Part shown: positions 18,474 through 27,410 of the stretch, one piece after another
How the letters are laid out: each line of letters starts with the position of its first letter
Numbering within the stretch: position 1 is the first letter of the stretch
Source: Amnibacterium flavum
GTDB taxonomy: Bacteria > Actinomycetota > Actinomycetes > Actinomycetales > Microbacteriaceae
Assembly (NCBI RefSeq): GCF_003097495.1
Contig: NZ_QEOP01000004.1
Coordinates: 1-64,000 of the forward strand
Reading direction: 5' to 3'
DNA length: 64,000 bases
Translations under genes and position numbers: made by a program
The notes under the pieces: model-generated
Told to the model about the DNA's origin: nothing
What the model saw: the letters and a program-made list of their open reading frames with translations, nothing else
Database searches by the model: none

Positions 18474-19032
18474 GCCGCAGGACGCGGACCGCGGTCTGAT
18501 CGATCGGGCGCGCGTCGCGCTCTTCGAGATCACCGACGCCGAGACCGTCGGCCCCGTCGTCGGCCTCGACGACGAGACGGAGGGCGTCGTGAACGTGCTG
18601 TTCGCGTCGACGATGCCCGGCTACCCGAACTGGCGCTGGAATGTCGCGGTGTCCGTCATCGACGGCGTCGAGTCCCCGTCGGTGCTCGAGGCGGAGCTGC
18701 TGCCCGGCGAGGGCGCGCTGCTCGCACCCGATTGGGTGCCGTGGGCGGATCGGCTTGCCGATTACCGCGCCGCGCAGGGTGAGAACGAAGAGGAGTCCGA
18801 GGACGAGGTCGCCGAGTTCGGCGACGACGACCTGGACGACGATGATGACGACGAAGAGGATCTCGACGACGACGACGAGCCCGATGAGCTCGTGCGCCCC
18901 GACTCCGACATCGACGGAGTCGACTTCGAAGCCGTCGACCCCGACGAGGCAGCCGATGAGGAGATCGACCTCGACTCCGACGACGACGAGTACGGCACCG
19001 ACATCACGGAACCGGCTTCGGACGAGCGCTGA
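18466..19032 (+). CDS. DUF3027 domain-containing protein with acidic tail
   Basis: A 188-residue protein. The first ~100 residues form DUF3027 (FASTMPGYPNWRWNV, ELLPGEGALLAPDWVPW). The remaining part is very acidic, including runs of Asp/Glu (about residues 105-185), suggesting binding to basic proteins or ribonucleoprotein. The start ATG at 18466 overlaps the end of the cold-shock gene, so translation is coupled. Function of the family is unknown. Confidence 0.88.
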   Translation: MREPQDADRGLIDRARVALFEITDAETVGPVVGLDDETEGVVNVLFASTMPGYPNWRWNVAVSVIDGVESPSVLEAELLPGEGALLAPDWVPWADRLADYRAAQGENEEESEDEVAEFGDDDLDDDDDDEEDLDDDDEPDELVRPDSDIDGVDFEAVDPDEAADEEIDLDSDDDEYGTDITEPASDER

Positions 19033-19045
19033 GGTCCCCTTCGCG

Positions 19046-19326
19046 CCTTCGTTTCGACGAGCTCAACGAGCGGCACCCGCCCGCCCATTGAGCCCGTCGA
19101 AATGAAGGGCGAGGTCTCGGTACGCCGCGGTGCGGCTACTCGACCTCCGGCATCCGCCCGCCCGTTGAGCGAAGCGAAACGAAGGGCGCAGGCCCGCCCG
19201 CTCATTGAGCCCGCCGAAACGAAGGGCGAGGTCTCGGTCCGCCGCGGGTCCGCACGCCCGTTGAGCGAAGCGAAACGAAGGGCGCGGGCTCGCCCGCTCA
19301 TTGAGCCCGTCGAAATGAAGGGCGAG
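19046..19326. repeat. Intergenic repeat cluster 1 (GACGGGCTCAA / GCTGCGCTCAA type)
   Basis: Six copies of a ~22-base element built on TTCGTTTCGACGGGCTCAA or its variant TTCGTTTCGCTTCGCTCAA, mostly in reverse orientation and alternating between the two subtypes. It fills the whole gap between two convergent genes. No gene is seen within it. Confidence 0.85.
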
Positions 19327-19328
19327 GT

Positions 19329-19556
19329 TCAGCGCCGGCGGAACTGGGTGTACACCAGGCCCGCCAGGCCGAGCGCGAAGCCGGCGATGCAGGTCCACAG
19401 GGCGCTCGACCACTGCCCCATGACGCTCGGCACGAGCACAGCGACGATCAGAGCAGCACCCCAGATGACGACGCCGGTCAGGATCGCGCGGCGATCATCG
19501 GTCTCGACGGGAGCGGGCTCGGCGCGACGCTCGGAGTGCTTCAGGTAGAGCCGCAC
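19329..19556 (-). CDS. DUF2530 domain-containing small membrane protein
   Basis: A 75-residue protein starting VRLYLKHSERRAEPAPVETDDR, a DUF2530 signature, followed by two membrane helices (about 24-45 and 48-70) and a basic end. The GTG start lies one base past the serC stop (TGAGGTG), so it is translationally coupled to serC. The function of the family is not known. The longer frame that reaches into serC has no start-site support. Confidence 0.85.
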   Translation of the reverse strand: MRLYLKHSERRAEPAPVETDDRRAILTGVVIWGAALIVAVLVPSVMGQWSSALWTCIAGFALGLAGLVYTQFRRR

Positions 19557-19557
19557 C

Positions 19558-20682
<1,125 letters not shown>

Positions 20683-20769
20683 TTAGGGAGGGGAGGAGGC
20701 GCGCGGTCGGCCGAGTCTGATGCGGCGGCTAGACTTCTGGAGGCACCGCAGGCCGATGTGGAGGGGTAA

Positions 20770-21462
20770 GTGACTGATCTCGTCGACACCACGGAGATGT
20801 ACCTGCGCACCATCCTCGATCTCGAGGAGGAGGACATCGTCCCCCTTCGCGCGCGAATCTCGGAGCGACTCGGTCACTCCGGCCCCACCGTCTCGCAGAC
20901 CGTCGCCCGCATGGAACGCGACGGACTCGTCGTCGTCTCGGGCGACCGCCACCTCGAACTGACGTCGGTCGGCCGCCTCAAGGCGACCCACGTGATGCGC
21001 AAGCACCGCCTCGCCGAGCGGCTGCTCAGCGACGTGATCGGTCTCGACTGGGAGTTCGTCCACGACGAGGCCTGCCGGTGGGAGCACGTCATGAGCGAGC
21101 AGGTCGAACGCAAGCTCATCGACATGCTCGGCAATCCCACCGAGTCGCCCTACGGCAACCCGATCCCCAGCCTCGACGACATCGGAACATCGCCGTCCGT
21201 GGCATTCCTCGAAGGAGTCACCAACCTCGTCGGGTTCGTCCGCGGGGGCGGCTCGGGCGAGGTCGTCATCCGCCGCCTCGGCGAGCCCGTGCAGTTCGAT
21301 CCCGAGCTGCTCAAGCAGCTCAAGGAAGCCGGCATCGTGCCCGGCTCGACCGCTGTCGTCGACGACGCCGGTCAATACGTCTCGCTGCGTGTCGACGGCC
21401 ACGGGGACGGCATCGAACTGCCCGTCGAAGTGGCGATCCACGTATTCGTCGCCGCCGGCTGA
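20770..21462 (+). CDS. Iron-dependent transcriptional regulator, DtxR/IdeR family
   Basis: A 230-residue regulator: N-terminal winged helix (1-70), dimerisation and metal-binding domain (71-140), C-terminal SH3-like domain (about 150-230). Metal ligands match DtxR: Met10, His79-type MRKHRLAERLL, and HDEACRWEH carrying the His/Cys/Glu/His set. With iron bound it should repress iron-uptake genes. GTG start with GGAGGGG three bases upstream. It diverges from serC. Confidence 0.94.
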   Translation: MTDLVDTTEMYLRTILDLEEEDIVPLRARISERLGHSGPTVSQTVARMERDGLVVVSGDRHLELTSVGRLKATHVMRKHRLAERLLSDVIGLDWEFVHDEACRWEHVMSEQVERKLIDMLGNPTESPYGNPIPSLDDIGTSPSVAFLEGVTNLVGFVRGGGSGEVVIRRLGEPVQFDPELLKQLKEAGIVPGSTAVVDDAGQYVSLRVDGHGDGIELPVEVAIHVFVAAG

Positions 21463-21553
21463 AACCCGCGTCATTCCGCGGCGGGACGACACCTCCCGTC
21501 CCCTCAACAGGCGCGCAAAAGTTATCGTTTCGTTGCCTCCGGCGAGTCGAAAT

Positions 21554-21582
21554 GTGACATGCGTCCGTCTGTGCCATACCCT
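21554..21582 (+). promoter_or_regulatory. Promoter of the NlpC/P60 gene (GTGACA-N17-TACCCT)
   Basis: GTGACA and TACCCT separated by 17 bases. The same hexamers at the same spacing precede the CHAP gene at 23548. About 18 bases upstream, GTTAT-N6-GTTGC (21521-21536) resembles the direct-repeat site GTTAC-N6-GTGAC seen at the CHAP promoter. Confidence 0.55.
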
Positions 21583-21728
21583 TGGCATGCTCTTGCGCCC
21601 AGAAAGGCCGGTCGCCTGAGTCGGAAACCGTGACGCTTCTCACCCCGTCTCGCGGTCTCTTCACGTCTCAACACGCGCAGGACGGGGCCCTGAACCGAAG
21701 ACCGGGGACGAAGCGCAGGAGGATTCTC

Positions 21729-22658
21729 TTGGCCCTTACGAGTGACAACGACAGGTCTCGCGACCGGTCGAACCCGACACCCGGATCCGCGTCCACCCCT
21801 GCGGAACAGACTTCCCGACGCCCGTCGCGCGTCGGTCTCGGCATGAAGGCGGGCATCGCCGCTCGTCTCACCGCGGCTCGCCTGAACGCGGATGCGCCCC
21901 GTGCCCTCGCTTCGCGGGGTGCGACCGCTCCTCGCGGTTCCGCTCCCGTCGCGCCGCGTCGCAACCGCGGACGCAACGTTCTGAGCGTCGTCGTCATGAC
22001 TCTCGCCGTTGGCCTCGTCGCCACGCTGGCCATCCCGTCGTACGCGTTCGACCCGGCCGCGAACGCGAGCCCCGAGTTCGCTCGCTCCGACCTGCAGACC
22101 CTCAAGTTCGAAGAGGCCCAGACCGTCGACGTCAGTGCTGACGCGACGGAGACCGCTGTCGCCCGCGACAACTACGACGCCACCACCGTCGAGGAGCTCG
22201 AGGCCGCCAAGGCGGCCAAGGCTGCCGAGGAGGCGCGTGCCGCCGCCGCGGCGACGTACGCGTCGTACTCCGGCCCCAGCGCAGCCGACTACCTCGCCAA
22301 CCCTCCGTACCCCAACTTCAGCCTCCAGCAGGTCTACGAGGTCGGACTCCAGTACCAGGGTGTCCCCTACCGTTACGGTGGCGCTGACCCGTCCGGCTTC
22401 GACTGCTCCGGCTTCGTGATGTTCGTCTACGCCCAGTTCGGCATCTCGCTCGCCCACTCGGTGCGCAGCCAGGCCGCATCCGGCACGATCATCTCTCCTG
22501 AAGACGCAGTCCCCGGCGACCTCGTCATCTTCAGCGGCGAAGGCCACGACGGCATCTACGCGGGCAACGGCAACGTGCTCCACGCTCCTTATGAGGGCGC
22601 ATCGGTGCGGGTGCAGCCCATCTGGGACAGCGTCTACTACGTACGACTCGGCATCTGA
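21729..22658 (+). CDS. NlpC/P60 family peptidoglycan endopeptidase
   Basis: A 309-residue exported cell-wall hydrolase. A basic, Ala/Pro-rich cytoplasmic tail (1-83), a membrane helix or signal (84-106), an Ala/Glu-rich coiled segment (about 150-178), and a C-terminal NlpC/P60 domain with catalytic Cys226 (FDCSGFV), His273 and a third polar residue His285. It cleaves peptide stems of peptidoglycan during growth or division. TTG 21729 is the start: AGGAGG lies six bases upstream; longer frames lack a site. Confidence 0.9.
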   Translation: MALTSDNDRSRDRSNPTPGSASTPAEQTSRRPSRVGLGMKAGIAARLTAARLNADAPRALASRGATAPRGSAPVAPRRNRGRNVLSVVVMTLAVGLVATLAIPSYAFDPAANASPEFARSDLQTLKFEEAQTVDVSADATETAVARDNYDATTVEELEAAKAAKAAEEARAAAAATYASYSGPSAADYLANPPYPNFSLQQVYEVGLQYQGVPYRYGGADPSGFDCSGFVMFVYAQFGISLAHSVRSQAASGTIISPEDAVPGDLVIFSGEGHDGIYAGNGNVLHAPYEGASVRVQPIWDSVYYVRLGI

Positions 22659-22682
22659 TCCCTCGCTGATCAGGTCGACCGC

Positions 22683-22736
22683 AGAGCGCGGGCGCCACGT
22701 GAACGTCAGGTTACGTGAGCGCCCGCTCTCTCGTTT
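22683..22736 (+). terminator. Terminator after the NlpC/P60 gene
   Basis: A long imperfect hairpin (AGAGCGCGGGCGCCACGTG against CACGT...GCGCCCGCTCT with bulges) followed by TCGTTT. Confidence 0.65.
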
Positions 22737-22774
22737 CGGGGGCGGTGCAGCCGCTCTTCTGCACTATGGTTGCC

Positions 22775-22950
22775 TCACCGACGCCAGAGAGCGGGAGTTC
22801 ATGCAACCGAGTAGCCGCATCCCAGCCATGGATCGGCGCGCGCTCGCGGGGCAATGGACCGCAGGTCAGATATCCGTGATCCGGATATCCGACCGTCGCA
22901 TCTCTGCGGCATCAGACCGAGGGCACCGTCATGTAGACGGTGCCCTTTTT
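22775..22950 (+). ncRNA. Candidate structured RNA or attenuator leader upstream of the HNH gene
   Basis: The 360-base gap before the HNH gene contains a possible -10 (TATGGT, 22765), a 13-bp hairpin with one mismatch (GGTCAGATATCCG / CGGATATCCGACC, 22864-22894) and then a textbook terminator: GGGCACCGTC, five bases, GACGGTGCCC, TTTTT (22921-22950). A stand-alone small RNA or a terminated leader controlling the HNH gene are both possible. A short frame from ATG 22801, with GGGAG upstream, runs through it and could be a leader peptide. Confidence 0.45.
22921..22950 (+). terminator. Strong rho-independent terminator
   Basis: Perfect 10-bp GC-rich stem, five-base loop, followed by five T residues. 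It lies 69 bases upstream of the HNH start codon, in the direction of that gene. Confidence 0.85.
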
Positions 22951-23018
22951 CGTGTCTGCGCGACCGTCGGATCTGGTCGGAGCCCGCAAGCCGTGCGGGC
23001 CATTCGAAGGGGCGACGC

Positions 23019-23516
23019 ATGCGCACACTGGTACTGAATGCGGGATACGAGCCGTTGGCGGTCATCTCGTTCAAGCGGGCACTGGTGCTCGTCATGACAG
23101 GGAAGGCGACCGTCGTCGCCGCCGACGAGTTCAATCCGATCATCGCCTCGTCGGGGGAGTGGGACAGGCCGAGCGTCATCCTGCTCACCCGCTACGTCAG
23201 GATCCCCGGCGCCCGTCGCATGCCCGTGTCGCGGCGGGGCGTGCTGCGGCGCGACTCCCAGCGCTGCGGCTACTGCGGTCACAGTGCCACGACGGTCGAC
23301 CATGTGCTGCCCCGCTCGCGTGGCGGCGCCGACTCGTGGGAGAACCTCGTCGCCTGCTGCCTGCGCTGCAACAACATCAAGGGTGATCGGACGCCCGGCG
23401 AGATGGGGTGGCAGCTGCGCATCTCACCGCGCCCGCCGCACGGTTCAGCCTGGATCGTGCGCGGGACCGAGCGCACGCAACCCGCCTGGGATGAGTTCCT
23501 CGCCCCTGCCGCGTGA
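23019..23516 (+). CDS. HNH endonuclease family protein
   Basis: A 165-residue protein. The HNH domain (about 80-130) has a zinc knuckle from CGYCG and CCLRC, the catalytic His95 in TVDHVLPRSRGG and the N in LVACCLRCNN. It is a small stand-alone HNH protein conserved across Actinobacteria; its substrate is unknown and it is not obviously part of a restriction system. AAGGGG lies before the ATG. A hairpin (GCCCGCA, five bases, TGCGGGC, 22982-23000) precedes the ribosome-binding site. Confidence 0.9.
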   Translation: MRTLVLNAGYEPLAVISFKRALVLVMTGKATVVAADEFNPIIASSGEWDRPSVILLTRYVRIPGARRMPVSRRGVLRRDSQRCGYCGHSATTVDHVLPRSRGGADSWENLVACCLRCNNIKGDRTPGEMGWQLRISPRPPHGSAWIVRGTERTQPAWDEFLAPAA

Positions 23517-23536
23517 CTCCGGGAGGGCGTGTCGCC

Positions 23537-23576
23537 GTTACCGCTTCGTGACAGAACGACAGTTGTCACGTACCCT
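23537..23576 (+). promoter_or_regulatory. Promoter of the CHAP gene with GTnAC direct repeat
   Basis: GTGACA (23548) and TACCCT (23571-23576) are spaced by 17 bases, identical to the NlpC/P60 promoter. Overlapping the -35 is GTTAC, six bases, GTGAC (23537-23552), a direct repeat like sites described for the actinobacterial regulator MtrA, which controls cell-wall hydrolases. The region also has a palindrome CGTGACA-N10-TGTCACG. Confidence 0.5.
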
Positions 23577-23635
23577 CGAAGGGTTGCTCTCCTCGGAGAG
23601 TGGATGCATATGCATTGGCGATGAGGGATGGTGGC

Positions 23636-24556
23636 GTGACAGAAGCGGGGCGATTCGTGCCTGAAACAGTGGGCACTCCCGTTGCTTCACCCCTCACCCG
23701 ACGTGAACTCCGCGAGGCGGAACAGCGCCGCGAAGACGAGTCGCGACGCCCGCGTACCACGCAGGCAGGTGCCCGCAGGGTCACCGTCGGGCGGTCCGCG
23801 CCGGGCGTTCGCCGTTCGGTTCCGGCCGCTTCCCCGCGCACTGCGGCGCCCGCGCCGAAGCGCCGCACCGGTCCGTGGCGGGCGCTCGTCACCGTTCTGG
23901 TGGTCCCCGGCCTGTTCGCGACCGCTGCACTGCCCGCCTACGCGGCGTCTGTCGCGGAGGACGGCACCGTCTACGCCGGAGCCAAGACCGGTCAGAGCCT
24001 GTTCGTGTCGGCGAACGTCTCCGCCAGCACCATCGATCGCGGCGGACTCGCCGCCACCTCCGACGAGGAGATGGCCGCCCGTCTCGCCGACCCCGCGCGC
24101 ACGGCTCGCACCGAGGAGTACGAGGCATCCGGTGCCCGCGAACTCGGCGACGACTACCCGTGGTTCGCCGAGGAGGCCGACGTCGAGGGCGGTGGGCTCT
24201 CGCCGCTCAGCTACTACTACCGCGAGTGCGTCGACTTCGTCGCCTGGCGACTCAACCGTGACGCCGGCGTCACGCAGGCTCCGTGGAAGTACACCTGGTT
24301 CAACCTGACGCCCAACGGCGGCGACGCGTCCCAGTGGGCTTCGAACTGGCGCTCGCACGGGTGGCCCACCGGCAGTGAGCCCGTCGCGGGTTCCGTGGCC
24401 TGGTTCAACGGCAACCATGTCGCCTACGTGAAGACGGTGCTCGACAACGGGCAGATCGTCATCGAGGAGTACAACCACGGGAGCACCCACAAGTACGGGA
24501 TCCGCACGATCGCGGCGACCGACGTGGCCCTCTTCCTCTACGCGCCGCCCCGCTAG
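23636..24556 (+). CDS. CHAP domain peptidoglycan hydrolase (amidase/endopeptidase type)
   Basis: A ~306-residue exported protein with the same plan as the NlpC/P60 neighbour: basic Ala/Pro-rich tail (1-80), membrane segment ending in LPAYAA (82-104), a linker, then a CHAP domain with Cys198 (RECVDFVAWR), His261 (GNHVAYV) and a downstream Glu/Asn (EEYN). It probably cuts peptidoglycan amide bonds. The start is uncertain: GTG 23636 is preferred, ATG 23621 and GTG 23600 are in frame. Confidence 0.88.
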   Translation: MTEAGRFVPETVGTPVASPLTRRELREAEQRREDESRRPRTTQAGARRVTVGRSAPGVRRSVPAASPRTAAPAPKRRTGPWRALVTVLVVPGLFATAALPAYAASVAEDGTVYAGAKTGQSLFVSANVSASTIDRGGLAATSDEEMAARLADPARTARTEEYEASGARELGDDYPWFAEEADVEGGGLSPLSYYYRECVDFVAWRLNRDAGVTQAPWKYTWFNLTPNGGDASQWASNWRSHGWPTGSEPVAGSVAWFNGNHVAYVKTVLDNGQIVIEEYNHGSTHKYGIRTIAATDVALFLYAPPR

Positions 24557-24564
24557 CCCGCTCG

Positions 24565-24750
24565 CCCGCCCGCCCACTGAGCGCAGCGAAGTGAAGGGGG
24601 ACTTGCAACGGCCTTCGGCCTACTCGACCTCCGACCGCTCCGCCCGCCCACTGAGCGCAGCGAAGTGAAGGGGCGTGCAACGGCCTCCGGCCTACTCAAC
24701 CTCCGACCGCTCCGCCCGCCCACTGAGCGCAGCGAAGTGAAGGGCGCACC
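24565..24750. repeat. Intergenic repeat cluster 2 (tandem, CTGCGCTCA subtype)
   Basis: Three copies of CCACTGAGCGCAGCGAAGTG, two of them within a ~70-base tandem unit that also contains CGACCTCCGACCGCTCCG. It lies between convergent CHAP and PrsW genes. Confidence 0.85.
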
Positions 24751-24764
24751 CCGGGCATGACGAA

Positions 24765-24795
24765 GGCCGGCCACCTCGTGTCGAGGTGACCGGCC
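24765..24795. terminator. Terminator between the CHAP and PrsW genes
   Basis: GGCCGGCCACCTCG and CGAGGTGACCGGCC form a 14-bp stem with one mismatch and a three-base loop, just before the PrsW 3' end. Confidence 0.75.
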
Positions 24796-24806
24796 CTGTC
24801 GTTCTC

Positions 24807-25751
24807 TCAGGCGGAGACCGAAGCCTCGGTCGCCTTGTTCTTGCGTGCGACGTGGCGCCAGATGAACGCACCGCCGATGATCACGCCCAGCATGAGCGGG
24901 AAATCGAAGAGACCACTGATGGCAGGGTCCTTCAGGAGGATGCCGGCCATGTCGCCGCCTCCGTCGTAGATGCCGTGCAGCAGGGCGACGAGAATGTACG
25001 CCCCGATGACACCGAAGGTGAGACGGAAGCGGCTGCCACGAGCCGCGGCGAAGATCGCGGCACCCAGCACCGCGCTCCAGAGGATGTGCATGAACGGAGC
25101 GGTCAGCCCGCGCTCGAACATGACGAAGGCCGAGGCGGCGACGGGGCTGCGGCCGTCATACGCGGCCAGGATGTAATAGGTGGTCTCGACGATCGCGAAC
25201 CCGGCGCCGACGGCGCCACCGATGAAGAGACCGTTGCGTGCGGTCTTGGCCACGCCCCAGCCGAGCGCGACGATCAGCACGGCCTTCGCGAACTCCTCGA
25301 CGAAACCGGCGAGTGCGAGCTGGATGGCACCGTGACCGTACTCGACCGGCTGCGGGATCATCCCGGTGAGAGCATCGAGCGTGCTCGCGATGGTGATCGC
25401 GAGGAAACCGCCGATCGCGGCGGTCTGGACGATCTTCTCAGCGGTGATCGTGTCGGAGGGTGCGAGGCGGTGCGACATGATCCAGAGGATCACGCCGGGG
25501 ACCAGCGCAGCACCGAGAAGTGCCCACGCGGGGACGACAGCGGTGTTGTGCATCAGATGGATGGGAACGAGACCGAGGTAGAGCCAGACCGCGAAGCCGG
25601 CGGCCAGCACGAGGGCCGTGTGAGTGTGGCGGACGGGTCCGCCCTTCTTCTCGGCCTTCTTCTCCGCACGCGACGTGTGGGTGCGAGTGTGGTGTTCGTT
25701 CGTGGTCTCGTGCACCGCCGGAGTGGCGTCCTTGTCGAGAACTGTGCTCAC
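24807..25751 (-). CDS. PrsW family intramembrane metalloprotease
   Basis: A 314-residue multi-pass membrane protein with a charged, His/Lys-rich N-terminal tail (1-42) and about eight helices. The family motifs are present: EEFAK in helix 4, an FAIVET segment, and His residues in HILW and HGIYD that would bind zinc. PrsW proteases cut membrane proteins such as anti-sigma factors; no anti-sigma gene is adjacent, so the target is unknown. GTG start. Confidence 0.9.
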   Translation of the reverse strand: MSTVLDKDATPAVHETTNEHHTRTHTSRAEKKAEKKGGPVRHTHTALVLAAGFAVWLYLGLVPIHLMHNTAVVPAWALLGAALVPGVILWIMSHRLAPSDTITAEKIVQTAAIGGFLAITIASTLDALTGMIPQPVEYGHGAIQLALAGFVEEFAKAVLIVALGWGVAKTARNGLFIGGAVGAGFAIVETTYYILAAYDGRSPVAASAFVMFERGLTAPFMHILWSAVLGAAIFAAARGSRFRLTFGVIGAYILVALLHGIYDGGGDMAGILLKDPAISGLFDFPLMLGVIIGGAFIWRHVARKNKATEASVSA

Positions 25752-25906
25752 GTGAAGTGATGCCCCCTTGAATCCAGCCGCCTGCGCCCCCGCGCAGGTC
25801 CAACGGCCGCTTCGTCGACACCGAGCCTGCCGAAACGCGGGGCTCCTCCGCGACCCCCCGTCGTGGTGGGTCCCCGAACGAGTGCCCCGAGGTGGGGCGT
25901 GGTGGG

Positions 25907-26042
<136 letters not shown>

Positions 26043-26047
26043 CGGCC

Positions 26048-27325
26048 TCAGGCGAGGCGGGCTTCGGCTTTCGTCTCGCCAGCCGTCTCCAGGGCGAACG
26101 CGGCCGAGCTGTCGCCTGCCGTCACCCTGTAGTCACCGAGGAAGCCGCTCACCGGAACCGTTCCCTCCGCCGACGTGCGCAGGGTCACGGGGGAGAGCCA
26201 CCACTCGCCCTTGATGAGACCGCGCAGCACCTCGTACGACGGCTTCAGGCTGCCGTCCTTGCGGACGAACCCGACGGGGGCGCCCAGCCAGGCGCCGTCG
26301 TCGGTCAGTCCCCAGTAGTTGATGGCCTGCACGGCGGGGTGCGAGACCAGCGAGCGGTAGTGACGGTTGATCTCGTCGGCCTGGCGCTCCTCGCCCTCGG
26401 GCGTGCTCGGCCAGTCGGGGATGATGTAGTCGTTCAGGTCCTCGATCTCGCGCGGCATGATGTGCCCGGAGAGCAGAGTCGACTCCGTCATGTGGATGGG
26501 CAGACCGAAGCGCGCGAACCGGTCGATGATCGCGAGGATCGCATCCTCGCCCCGGTAGCCCTGGTGCATGTGCGTCTGCAGGCCGATCGCGTCGATCTTG
26601 ATGCCCGCCGCGAGCACCTCTTCGATGACCGCCTCGTAATCGGGGGAGAGGTCGAAGTCGTTGATCAGCAGGAACAGGTCGGGCTTCGTGGCCCGCGCCT
26701 CGCCGAACGCGAGCTTGATCATCTCGATCCGACCGCGCTGCTTCGCGAGCTTGGTGAGCGCGTTGTCGTCCTTGTCGAACACCGGCAGGATGACCGTCTC
26801 GTTGATGGCGTCCCAGATGTGGATGAGGTCCGTGAAGTCGCCGACCTCGCGCCGCACGCGCTCGCGCTGAATCTTCTCGACCTCATCGAGCGGGAGTTCG
26901 TTCAGCCATTCGGGCGCGAGGGTGTGCCAGAACAGCGGGTGCCCCTTGACGGTGACGCCGCGTTCGATGAACCATTCGGCGGTCTTGCGCAGCCGGGCGG
27001 TGTCGGGCTTGCCGCGCTCGGTCTCGAAGGGCGCCCAGTAGAAGGGGAGCGTCGCGGTGTTGAAGAGCTCCAGCCACTGGTCGGCGAGTTCGGGCAGGCG
27101 GGCAAGGGATGCGCTGCCGAAGAAGAGCGGCCTCTCCTCGGTCTCGTTGTTGGCGAGGGGGATGAAGTCGAACCCGATGTTGCCGAAGGAGAACGCGTGG
27201 CGCGTCTGCTCCACTGTCACCTCGGTGTCAGCCAGAGGCTGCCCATCGGCGCCCAGAACCGTGACTGTTGCGTCGGCGATGCGGTGCTTCATGGTGGGGT
27301 CAGCCTGCGAAAGTTTCGTGGTCAA
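26048..27325 (-). CDS. GH10 endo-1,4-beta-xylanase-like enzyme, no secretion signal
   Basis: A 425-residue glycoside hydrolase family 10 protein. VKGHPLFWHT (126-135), the acid/base Glu176 in WDAINET and the nucleophile Glu281 in HMTES fit the family. There is no signal peptide, so it is intracellular and would act on imported oligosaccharides. A small beta domain precedes (about 15-45) and follows the barrel. The start is TTG 27323-27325 with GAGGAC upstream; ATG 27292 is an alternative. It follows a GntR regulator gene by 85 bases on the same strand. Confidence 0.88.
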   Translation of the reverse strand: MTTKLSQADPTMKHRIADATVTVLGADGQPLADTEVTVEQTRHAFSFGNIGFDFIPLANNETEERPLFFGSASLARLPELADQWLELFNTATLPFYWAPFETERGKPDTARLRKTAEWFIERGVTVKGHPLFWHTLAPEWLNELPLDEVEKIQRERVRREVGDFTDLIHIWDAINETVILPVFDKDDNALTKLAKQRGRIEMIKLAFGEARATKPDLFLLINDFDLSPDYEAVIEEVLAAGIKIDAIGLQTHMHQGYRGEDAILAIIDRFARFGLPIHMTESTLLSGHIMPREIEDLNDYIIPDWPSTPEGEERQADEINRHYRSLVSHPAVQAINYWGLTDDGAWLGAPVGFVRKDGSLKPSYEVLRGLIKGEWWLSPVTLRTSAEGTVPVSGFLGDYRVTAGDSSAAFALETAGETKAEARLA

Positions 27326-27410
27326 AACGTCCTCGTTTCTCGATCGGCCGACAGTCTTTCATGTGCGTCGGGGCGCCCGCATCCCGAACCGGAGCGTCGC
27401 GCGAAGGTGA

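Noticed and set aside
21463-21728. c-di-AMP (ydaO-type) riboswitch upstream of the NlpC/P60 gene
   Set aside because: Such riboswitches occur before wall hydrolases in Actinobacteria, but the conserved core sequences could not be found here.
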